This document shows, in pieces, positions 1 through 9,700 of a stretch of DNA of 64,000 nt (its first letter is position 1; each line of letters starts with the position of its first letter). Both the position numbers and the translations under genes were made by a program. The stretch is from Branchinecta lynchi. Its lineage: Eukaryota > Arthropoda > Branchiopoda > Anostraca > Branchinectidae. The DNA lies in the NCBI GenBank assembly GCA_023053575.1, contig JAKZAP010000009.1:14055869-14119868 (forward strand). Reading direction: 5' to 3'. The notes beneath the pieces are model-generated. The model saw only the letters and a program-made list of their open reading frames with translations, was not told the DNA's origin and searched no databases.

Positions 1-64
1 CTCAATACTAGAACATAACCAGTGAATAGTGCGAGGTCTTCTTTAACGCATTTTTGTTTTCCAG

Positions 65-142
65 ACTAAGCTGTTTGCCGCCTATCTTGAAGAAATAGCC
101 AGAATTGAGTTGCCGGAAAGTCCTGAACCAAAAGAGCTGTGA
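65..142 (+). CDS. Terminal coding exon of an unrecognised upstream gene
   Basis: A pyrimidine-rich tract ending in CAG (to position 64) is followed by an open frame of 25 codons, TKLFAAYLEEIARIE then a Pro/Glu-rich tail ending in KEL, and a TGA at 140-142. This looks like the last coding exon of a + strand gene that begins left of the window. The product is not recognised; the peptide is amphipathic-helix-like with an acidic C-terminus. The phase of the first base is taken as 0 and could differ. The downstream AATAAA at about 532 is a possible poly(A) signal but is far away. Confidence 0.4.
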   Translation, partial: TKLFAAYLEEIARIELPESPEPKEL

Positions 143-790
143 AAAAAACTGCTTTATTTATCCCGGTATTCTAAAGTAGTTATTGTGCTAACTTTGCTTT
201 TTCTCTCAGTTAATGCTTTTAAAAACATCTTGCGTATCACAGAAATATAAGGTTTGAAGCCAAGCTGACCATTCATTACGAAAGAAATAGAAAACCGTGA
301 TTTTCGGGGTTTTTTCTTGATCAGCTAATTATCCCTCTAGGATGATGTGCGAGGGATAAATATAAATTCGGATATTTCGGTTGCACTTCCGGCAAACCGT
401 CCTCAGCGAAAAACAACACAAAAACTAAATCATAAAATCCACCACAATCACAACAGGAGAACGATGCGGAACCAACAAACAATAAGACGAGATGTAACTA
501 AAATCCAGAAGAAAACGGTGCGGATGAAGATAAAAATAAAATAACGAAAGATAAAATGTGCGTGTTAAAAGTGTATATGTACAAATCTGTGATTATTTAC
601 AATTCTGAGCTCTGTGTATATTTACAATTTACCATCCGTCTGGGAAAGCGCAGAAGCTTTCACCCAGAAAACGGCCCACTAAAAAAATCCATTATCCGTT
701 TGAACACTTTGGATAAAATTTTCCACAAAAACTGACCCGTCAGGAGAATTTCAAAATTGTCAGAATACTGCGGAGTGTTTTAGAAAGAAT
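143..790. other. Intergenic stretch, no recognised feature
   Basis: This is AT-rich sequence after the presumed stop codon at 142. I see no exon, RNA gene or clear repeat here. The short open frame at 347-544 is composed mostly of Lys/Asn/Arg/Thr codons and looks like chance. Confidence 0.5.
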
Positions 791-796
791 GGGATT

Positions 797-1081
797 TTGA
801 ACGTAGGTGAGCTTCGTGATTACCAGCTATCGATTTTTGTTTTTCCAAGTTTAAATAAGGTAAGCCCTGAGTACTTCTATGATTATTTTAACACTAACTC
901 CTTTTATCACCCTTATTTTACCCGACATTCGGTGGATTTAGCTCACGAGAGAAGAAGTACAACAAGAGCAGGATTTGTTCTCAGGAACATAGGTGTGAGC
1001 GTCTGGAATGACCTTCCAAAATCGGTCAGAGCGGCTGTAATCTGGCATCATTCAATAGAATGGTTAAATCCCATTCTATGA
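797..1081 (+). pseudogene. LINE reverse transcriptase C-terminal fragment
   Basis: The conceptual peptide contains the pattern typical of the region after the RT domain of CR1/Jockey-type LINEs: LNKVSPEYFYDYF, then YHPYFTRHSVDL, then GVSVWNDLPKSVR. This is the usual 'PxYF...TR......VWN.LP' C-terminal block. It is 5' truncated and goes out of frame after about 1045, where the + strand continues in another frame. No catalytic motifs remain, so it is a dead fragment. Family assignment rests on pattern only. Confidence 0.6.
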
Positions 1082-1191
1082 AAAGGAAAGAAGTGTGAAA
1101 GAAATTTCAGAGGGAAGAAAAAGGGACAACTACTTTCCGGGTTGGAAGCTACTACTGTTAGCTAGTACGTCGATATAGGTGCATTGAGCGT

Positions 1192-1352
1192 TTGCATAAG
1201 CCATAAGTTGCGTTTTTGCAGATACCATGGTATCTGATACCACTGTCTAAAGTCGTTTTCACAGTTACCATGGTATCTGATACCACGATCAAAAGGCGTT
1301 TTTGCAGTTACCGTGGTATCTGAAAAATTCGTCTCACTTTTATCATCCCTAA
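1192..1352. repeat. Partial copy of the palindromic GATACC MITE family
   Basis: The segment carries the family hallmarks TTGCGTTTTTGCAG and GATACCATGGTATC, then repeated GTGGTATCTG motifs and an end (TCTCACTTTTATCATCCCTA) that recurs at about 1967-1986. It is only one half of the element, lying directly left of the more complete copy at 1455-2206. Confidence 0.6.
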
Positions 1353-1454
1353 TAGACTAGCGCGTCCCCCATATTGTGTTCTCAGTGTGATACCCCTTTA
1401 ACACTTATATTTAAAGCGGAATTTATTACAGATAAGACGACCGACACAACCTAT

Positions 1455-2206
1455 AGTTGCGTTTTTGCAGATACCATGGTGTCTGTTACCACAGTAACTA
1501 GAGGCGTATTCTCGCCGTTCCCCGAGGACTCCTCGAGGAATCGAAGGGAACGGCGAGAATAGGGGGAGTCACTCCACGCGGACTCCGCGTACAGAAAACA
1601 GCGAGAACACGGGAATGCTTCCAAAACGGATTTTGTTCGAAAAAAAAAATACGCAGTTGAGGAAATTAGTTTTGATCCACTTAATTTTGGTTTTGTTTCT
1701 TCTGACTGTTTTTAATTAATTTTATATTGCACCAACATCAGCAAAAATTGATTCCCCTCCGAATATGAAAGGGAGTCCTTTTTAATGATGGTGATGATAA
1801 TCGGAGCATTTCCCGTCCGTGGGGACTCGCGAGAATAAGGGGAGTGAGTCCCCGGGACAAACAAAAACGCGGGGACTCCTCAAGTGGAGTCCTCGGGGAA
1901 CGGCGAGAATACGCCTTAGATCTGTAATTACACGTTTTTGCAGTTACCGTGGTATCTGAAAAATTCGTCTCACTTTTATCATCCCTAATACGAGTCTAGT
2001 TTTTTGTGAAATCGGTGGGAAAGAAGTTATGTCACTCTACTTGTCATTGGATATCACTATTTCTTTTTAGAGGATTTCTAAAAGCGCAATTGCCGTTTTT
2101 GCAGAGCAACCGTAGCATCAGATACCACGGTAACTGCAAAAACGACTAATTACAGATCCAGTTACTGTGGTAATAGACACCATGGTATCTGCAAAAACGC
2201 AACTAT
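1455..2206. mobile_element. Palindromic GATACC MITE, interrupted copy
   Basis: It starts TAGTTGCGTTTTTGCAGATA and ends with the reverse complement TATCTGCAAAAACGCAACTA, so the termini are inverted repeats bounded by TA, as for mariner-like target sites. Internal GATACCATGG/CCGTGGTATC motifs repeat in both orientations. A GGCG foldback element interrupts it at about 1503-1915. Related copies lie at 4149-4973, 29173-29927, 30194-30565 and 53789-54189. Confidence 0.7.
1503..1915 (+). mobile_element. GGCG foldback element, copy 1
   Basis: Its ends are GGCGTATTCTCGCCGTTCCC and the reverse complement GGGAACGGCGAGAATACGCC, about 30 bp of inverted repeat including CCGAGGACTCC/GGAGTCCTCGG. Internal hairpins (CTCCTCAAGTGGAG) lie next to each end. 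Flanks read TAGA and TTAGA. It has no coding capacity. Other copies: 6844-7312 (inverted), 8573-8946 and 53014-53426 (inverted). Confidence 0.7.
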
Positions 2207-2339
2207 AGGTTGTGTCGGTCGTTTAATCTGTAATAAATTCCGCTTTAAATATAAGCGTTAAAGGGGTATCACACTGAGAACGCAATATGGGGGCCGCGCT
2301 CGCCATTTTACACCGGAAGGGCTGGTGCGTTCTGTCCGC

Positions 2340-2603
2340 ATGACCCCCCCCCCCCAATGTTGTCGGCCATTCGGTAAAAAATAACCGAGCCGGCGTGAAG
2401 CGCCGCGATTTTTCGTCAAAGTAGTTGATTTTTTTCACGAAAACAGTCGATTTTTCTGAAAATTAGTCGATTTTTCGTCAAAACAGTAGGTTTGTCTGAA
2501 AATCTGTATTTTTTCTGCAAATACAGTCGGTAAAAATTACCAGCCAGTCGGTAAATGCCTCGTCCTCCCCCACCCCAAAACATTTTGGCTAGTAACGCCT
2601 CTG
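2340..2603 (-). mobile_element. hAT-type MITE, incomplete (same family as 14429-14745)
   Basis: Read on the - strand it begins CAGAGGCGTTACTAGCC and shares with the 14429-14745 element the series of short CGACTGATTTT-like units and the final poly-G/C tract. The - strand 3' terminus (near 2340) is missing the expected CCCCTG end, so no target duplication can be shown. It was probably truncated by adjacent rearrangement. Confidence 0.6.
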
Positions 2604-3125
2604 ATTAGGGATATGATACTAACTACGTTGGGGTTTTGTATACTTTCGTATATGTATACTCTGTATGTTATGTATGCTCTTTTTATGTATACTTTTATGC
2701 TGAACATAATTTATATATATGCGGCTTCAAAAATATTATTATTTGTACGGACTTGGATTCTCTGCCAGTTAATGTAAACGCAAACATTGCGTAGGGTTTC
2801 GTCACGCAAAGCTTGTGGTGCTTCTTCAAAAAACGCAGCGCAAGATCTGAGTGGCTCAGCGAAAGGCTTAAGCTTCAGTGTGAAATGAAAGCAATATTAG
2901 GACCGTTTCAGGACCTCGCTCCGCTCATTTAGCCTTTGAAACTATTTGCGTACAATAAACGTACATAGCTTACATTTACCGCCCCCAAAACTCACCACAC
3001 TCTCGAGTTTCTCAGAAGTTCCAAAAAATGCTCCAACACTTCAATCACTTTCTAAGAAACTTTGAAATTTTAGGACATGCTTATTTTTTCAAATCTGCTC
3101 AATCTACCGTCGCAATTTATAAATC
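2604..3125. other. 3' flank of the nucleoplasmin-like gene, nothing recognised
   Basis: This is AT-rich sequence with a TATAC/TATGTA-rich patch near 2640-2720. No exon, RNA gene or clear repeat unit is visible. Confidence 0.4.
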
Positions 3126-3551
3126 GTCCTTCAAAGAATTGCTTCCCTAGAAAATTAGGTGGTCAAATTGGTAGCTGAAAAACTGCGAACAAAATTGGGC
3201 CTCTGTTCTGGACATTTCCTTCCCTGCTTGTTTGTTCTGGCTGTGGCTAAACTTGTTTTATTTTTTATTTTTGCTGGATTCATTTCATCTTCGTCCGTCT
3301 CCGGTTAAGTCAAGTAGTCTTTGAAAAATGCTTTACTAGAAAATCAGGACGGCTGAAAAATTTCTCCAGAATCTAGGCATCTTGTTGGTCCTCATTTTCC
3401 TTCCTGACTTATTTGGTGTAGCTAAATCATTTTTTTTATATACGGATTCCCTTCATCTTCGTCCATTTACAATTCAATCAACTAGTCTTTGAAAAATGCT
3501 TTACTAGAAAATCAGGTGATGGAATAGACAGTTGAAAAATTTATCCAAAAT
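3126..3551 (-). repeat. Tandem degenerate copies of the last nucleoplasmin exon tail in the 3' UTR
   Basis: The block CTTTGAAAAATGCTTTACTA followed by GAAAATCAGG recurs at about 3320 and 3484, with a weaker copy near 3130. That gives units of roughly 165-185 bp, the last of which runs into the coding exon. On the - strand the middle copy still reads ATPNKSGRK, matching SSPNKPGRK of the real tail. These are decayed tandem duplications of the exon end. A possible poly(A) signal (AATAAA on the - strand) lies at 3262-3257. Confidence 0.6.
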
Positions 3552-3727
3552 TTAGGCCTCTTTTTTGGGAGTTTTCCTTCCTGGCTTATTCGGGCTGGAT
3601 ACATCAATTTTGACTTTTTTGGCGGGATTAGGTTTCACTTCCTCTTCTTCTTCATCGGTTCCTTCGTCTTCTGCATCCAGACCCTCTACTTCTTCTTCTT
3701 CCTCCTCTTCAATGTTATACTTGTAAG
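3552..3727 (-). CDS. Nucleoplasmin-like gene, coding exon 4 (acidic tail and NLS)
   Basis: The acceptor TTTTTTAG on the - strand precedes CTTACAAG. The first two bases complete the Ala codon begun by exon 3. It encodes AYKYNI, an acidic run of seven Glu, a second acidic cluster (EGTDEEEEE), then a Lys-rich tail ending KKEA and TAA at 3554-3552. Confidence 0.85.
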
Positions 3728-6700
3728 CTAAAAAAGCGAAAACGTTGATGACAAGAAACGTTATGTCCCCGTCCTGACCAATCAGCGGTCGAGTTCCGTA
3801 AATGTTGAGCGGGTACTTATCCCTGAGCCCTAGTATACTGTTTTGGAGAGCCGCATAAGGCTAGTTTACTCAAATAATGCATACAACTGTTCCCCAGCGT
3901 TGTCCCTGAACATTTACAGCTTGACGAGGACCCTTGCGAGGACGGGCCAAAATATCGCTGCCAAAGCTTCGCTGCATGCATTGTTTCAGTATATGTTTTC
4001 GAGTCAGCTTAGGCTCATGGAGTATTTAGCCTACTTTATGAATGTGATTTCTTGGTTCACAAACACCACGCGCTCTCTTGGTTTACTTTACTTTTCTGTT
4101 ACAAATCCGACTAAAGATCCCACATGAAAATTGTGATATTTATGACAATAGTTGCGTTTTTGCATTTATCATGGTATCTGATACCACGGTAACTGTGTCT
4201 GCATTTTGTCATTTTTGCAGTTACCATGGTATCCGGTACAACGCTTGCTTTGTATAAACGACTATTGCCGAATTCGCGCTTTCAGAAATCCCCGAAAAGA
4301 AATACTTATATCCACTCACATTGCAAGAGCCAAACTTTCCACTGATTTGACAAAAACCTTGACCCTTGTGACGGATGAAAGTGAGATGAATCTCCTATAT
4401 ATAAACGTCGTATCTGAATACCAAGGTAACGCCAATGTAACTGGCCAGATAATCATTAAAGTTTAACCGAAAAGGGCTGGGATGGGACAATCTAGTTACC
4501 CATCCATCACTTATTCACTTAAATTGCCTTGAAGACCCGCTGAAAATGCGTTACTTCGTTGTTCCGCTATTCATGAATAATTGATTTTCAAATAGTGGAA
4601 TTTCCGTGTGATTTGTGGTACCTCTATGTGCTTTTATTTTTGTTGTATGCCTTATGAGAAAGATTCATGATTCTTTTTTTGTTCAGGCAATAAGCAATCT
4701 TCATCACTGCCCACTGAAAAGCTCAGTTTTTGTTGAGATTAAAAATTTCCCGCGTCATAGTAGAACTTACGCTGTAGGGACGGCCGCAGATACTCTGAAA
4801 GTCATAACCAGAGCAGATAGTGGAAAATGAAAAAATCCCTTTGCAGAATCCAAATAATTCAGTGTATTCAATTAAATGACACACAAATAAGCTGGCTTTT
4901 CAGTTAAACTTTAACTTGAAAATGACTTTAGACCGTGGTATCATATACTATGGCATCTGCAAAAACGAAATTAATGCGGTAGCCGGCCATATGACAGACT
5001 TCCTTTTGGGTACTTTTAGAACAGGAACATGAGTATTATTAAAAAATGTAGTTTTAAGCTCCATACGAGAAGCCCATGGACTAGGTGTAGATCAGGCGCA
5101 GACCGGAAATAACTATGAAGGGTGGGTTTCAACGTCCTACCAGAAGTTACTAAAGGTAACGTCAGAGTTATAATCTGTGTAAAGGGATACACAAATTAGA
5201 ACAGCTGTTACAGCTTCTAGCTCTAACACCTAATGGTTGGATGTGGGAACATATCTGAGCTCATGGAGAGAGACCGAACGTCGGCCGAAACTGATTGCAA
5301 CCAACTCCCCAGTTCTTGGGATATTTTTCAGAAAGAAAAAACTGAGCAACGGAGACACTTTACTGCCGCAAGAAAGAAAGGAACTATAGTTGGCAAGTCG
5401 AACGATCAAACCAGATGTACAGGCCCGGATTCTTGATCTGGTGTGTCCCAAGCGTCTACCAACAATTATTCCTTCTGACAAAGCCGAACCGAACTATATT
5501 TCGCTCCACCGGAATGAAACTATCCTGTGTCAAAAACACTTATCGGGAGAGTCATTTGGAGCTGCACATAGAATAGCTTCACCGTTCAGTAAAGCCAGCA
5601 AAGGCGATTTTTAAGACACCTAGCTTTGAGGGGCTGCGTTGATTCTGGGTCGGATTCAGCACAATTTCGCACAAGATAGCTTAGGCTACTAATCCATGTT
5701 TGCCTTTTTTCCGGAACATATTGGAGATGGGATAGTTTCATTCTGGTGGAGCGATTTGGTCTAAACTAAGTTGTATCGGAATTCCATACAAGCATTACGT
5801 CACACCCATTTAATCTATTTTACCTCAGAAAACGAAAAATTGTAGTTTATTCCTATCGGTGAATATATATTTTGATATATATACAGAGCCGAGCGGCCAG
5901 CGAGGCGCCGGTCGCGTTTACATTTATAAAGTGACCCAGGGAAAATCAAATTCTATCTTCGGCCCTCAATCACTCGATATCACTATGTACGTCACGACTG
6001 TGTGTAATAACGATACAATTTAGTCCAGACCTTATATTCGACGAGCTAAATTCATAAGTCAGCTGAGATGTATTCTAAAAAATTTCGGCTCTTCTTGGCA
6101 AGGGTCCTCTCCAGGCTAAAGCTAGACAAAGCTACCCAAAGCCGAAGTGAATACTCCATATGACTAAGTCCAAAACACGCCCGTGAACCTCGGGAAGAAC
6201 GAGGAACGTCGCCCGAACGATGACTCAAATTCTATGTCAACCAATCAATGGCGTTCGCTGGGGACAGCTATGGTGGCGTTCCGGCTCTTCGCTAGGCAGG
6301 GCGATTCTTCATTGACACGAAGAATTAGTCATCAAGAGTATTATGTTTGACTTCGGTAAATTCATAAGTCAGCTTTTTCATTTTTTGCTTTCATCCTTCA
6401 GTTCGTGTTGTTCTTCCTTTCGTCTCTTTTTTGACAAACTATGTGAAATTAATGATAAGTGAAGTTTTATCTTAATGCCCCCGCAGACCCATTCGGGCTT
6501 TCCTGCAGTCAGACGTATCAACTACATGTGCAAAGGATGGTAAGAGGGTTCTAAAAGGTGTGTTCATGTAGTTTAGCATGTAAAAGTTGGTTTGTATAAT
6601 GAGGAATATTAAACTTAAAAAAACTAAAACTAAGCCGAGATATTATGTTTCGGCTCTTCTTGGCAAGGGTCCTCACTAGGCTAAAGCTAGACGAACGAAA

Positions 6701-9700
6701 CTGTGATGATCGCTAAAACAAATCTCGTTCGACTTATTCATTTTGCGCTCCGGTAAAATCTATCAATATCCTTTGGAGCTGTGAGATATCAAGAACAAAT
6801 AATCCCATAGAACCTCCGTCTTTGGTCCCATGCACCGACTTTAGGCGTATTCTCGCCATTCCCCGGGGACTCCTTTTGAGGTGTCCCTGCGTTTTTGTAT
6901 GTTTCAAGTACTCACTCCTCGTATTCTCGCGAGCCCCACGGACGGGGAATGCTCCGATTATCATCACTATCATCAAAAAGGACTCCCTTTCGGATTCGGA
7001 GAAGAATCAATCTTTGCTGGTTTTGGTGCAATGTAAAGTCATTAAAATCAATCAGAATAATAAAACCAAACAAATAAAGTGGGTCCAGACTATTTTCGTC
7101 AACTGCATATTTTTTTTCGCACAAAATCCATTGGAAGCATTTCCCGTTTTCTCGTTGTTTTCTGTACGCTGAGTCCGCATGGAGTGACTCCCTCTATTCT
7201 CGCCGTCCCCCTTAACCTGAATATCAGAAGCCCCGACGAATGGCAAGATGCTCAGTAACTGCTAAAACTACTTCAGACCCGAGGAGTCCTCGGGGAACGG
7301 CGAGGACACGCCTTATGGATACCTCGAGAAAACTGAGCGGAGCCAGAGATTCTTGCTGTGAGCTTTGGTTGATACCCGTATACTTCCCGCTTCGCCGCTA
7401 AACATACCAGATGAAAAACTGTAGCAGGCCTGCGGGCGTGGAAACCCGCTCTGTAGAGCGGTGAGGTCACAATGGTAGACAAACCAATCGGCTATTACCC
7501 TCTGAATTTCTTCTCCAAGGCCCTACTGCGATATAGCTCTTTGCAGAAAAAACGAATTATGATGTTCCACGTAGCTCCTACCCTCCGCTCATTTACATCG
7601 GGCAGGGTATCGATAATATATTCGACTACGCATGGTTGTATTACAGAGATATGGTGACGGAGGTTCTTGTGATTATTTGTTCTTGGCGATACAGCCTGGA
7701 GTGACAGTGGCAGTTTTTAATAACCATGGGCAGAAGGATGGAACACACCTGAGCCGTGGACACTGACAGAAAATTGCCCAAAATGAATTACCATCGAATC
7801 TATATGAAAAACTCGTACGACCCAGCTTCTAGTCTTCCTCGGAAAGTTTCTAAGAAAAATGAGCAACGAAAACACTTTACGACAGAGACAAGGAAACGAA
7901 CCAGGACTTACCAACTCCATGAGATCCAACCAGATGTACAGGGCCAGATCCTTGAATAAGCCTGAGTGTGACCGGGGAATCATGAAAAACAAGGTCTAGG
8001 TATCTTTGGTGATCCTTTCCTCCAATTAGAACAGCACATAGGACTTTAATTTTGTTTTCTGAATAGCCATGTGCTTCTACTTCAATGACATTCATCTCTC
8101 CCTCTTTTGCTTCAGGTCCCAAAACGGCCTAAAATAAAAAATAACTTTCAACAATTGGCAACTTTGTAGGACAATTACCATCTTCTCATCATTATGCAAT
8201 CTTTCAAGGACTGTGCAAACTCCCTACCTTTTATCATGACTTGTGTTGTACCAACAATGACAAATTCAGGATTTTCGGTTTAGGAGATTGAGGGGGGGGG
8301 GGAGGGGACTCACAATTCAAGATGAAACAAAGCTTCTACTTTTACAGGTGATTCTCGAATTTTTGAGTATCCTTATTGCTCTAGAACTCCTAACAGAAGC
8401 ATCAGTGGTCATCCGCATTCAAATGGCTGGTTGAATCTAGATCCTACCAGGGTCCATGTTTTATATTGCTCCAAAGTGCAATTTAGGATAATTTAAGGTG
8501 AGTCTCTGGCTGTGGGATGATCTAGTGGCATCGTACAGAGACACATGGCAGAACCAGGGGCGTCGCTACGCTACGTTCCCCGAGGACTCCTCTGGGACTC
8601 GAAGGGAACGGCGAGAATAGAGGGAGTCACTCCAGGCGGACTTCGGGTCCGGAAAACAATGAGAATTTTCTTCTTAAAATAAATATGATATTGACGAAAT
8701 TAGTCTGGATTCACTTTATTTTTGGTTTCGCTTATACTGATTGATTTTAATTAATTCTACTTAGCACCAACACCAGAAAAAAGTGATTCCCCTCTGAATC
8801 TGAAAGGGAGTCCTTTTTGATGGTGGCCATGATAATCGGAGCATTCCCCGTAGGGACTCACGAGAATACGGGGAGTGAGTCCCCGGGACAAACAAAAACG
8901 CGGGGACTCCTCAAGTGGAGTCCTCGGGGAACGGCGAGAATACGTCTTATGTTCCGCGGTGATATTCTTATGCCGATTTTAACAACGTGTAATAAGTGGT
9001 TAAGGTAAGAAAGCTTCAAACGTAAGTAAGTTTAGTGTGCTCAAATTTTAAAGCAATAATATGTTATCTGCCGAGCACCCAACTGCATAAAAACAAGTTA
9101 ATGCTATTTTATTCTTTTCTGGCCAAGTGAGGTCGTAAATTCTGTTGATGCCCAGTTGTTGTACTTCCAGATGTGCAAGGACAATGAACCTTGGTAAGCG
9201 AATCAGGGACTAGACAATATTCACTTAAAAAAAACAGTTGTTTCACCGATCCGACAATGGTGGGGAGAGTGGTGTAGGAGGAATTCGGAATTTTGATATG
9301 TGCCGAACTTTCAAACGTGTCGGATTCTGATCTTTATGAATTTAATTTTTGGAAAGAACCCATATTTCAAAAGTCTCGTCTCAAGTCCATACCAGATCCG
9401 TTGACTTGCGGGGGGGGGTGGAGGAAGGAATGGCAAATCTGATGTGCTAAAAATTGCATTTCCTTTGAACCTGAAGTGCTACCAGGTATTTCTGCTGGAC
9501 CCAGTAAGTGCTGCTGGAGCAGAAAAAAGCTTCAACAAGTTGAAAAATGTGATGATGAACTCAAGTGACTATCTTCTTGTCAATTCAACCGAAAAAGTTT
9601 TCTCTGGCGAGGTGGATCTGGAACAGCTGTGTGGTACATGGAAGAATATGAAGCCGCGTCGAGTACTGATTTCATCTCTGATGTTCTCTTTTACTTTTAA

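Larger units (their letters stand above)
1362..2300. mobile_element. Composite inverted-repeat element with long arms
   Basis: Bases 1362-1455 are nearly the exact reverse complement of 2205-2300 (shared blocks such as ATATTTAAAGCGGAATTTAT and GTGTGATACCCCTTTAA). These arms of about 95 bp flank the palindromic GATACC element (1455-2206), which itself holds the GGCG foldback element (1503-1915). I see no transposase. The arms could be an older DNA transposon's terminal repeats, or may have arisen by palindromic rearrangement around the inner element. Confidence 0.55.

Noticed and set aside
347..544. Basic 65-codon frame near the left edge
   Set aside because: Lys/Arg/Asn/Thr-rich composition expected from AC- and A-rich DNA; no supporting signals.
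8190..8260. Candidate extra nucleoplasmin exon on the - strand (EFVIVGTTQVMIK before a GTAGGG donor)
   Set aside because: The donor phase does not join exon 3 without a stop, and the exon at 11048-11157 fits the family and phase exactly.
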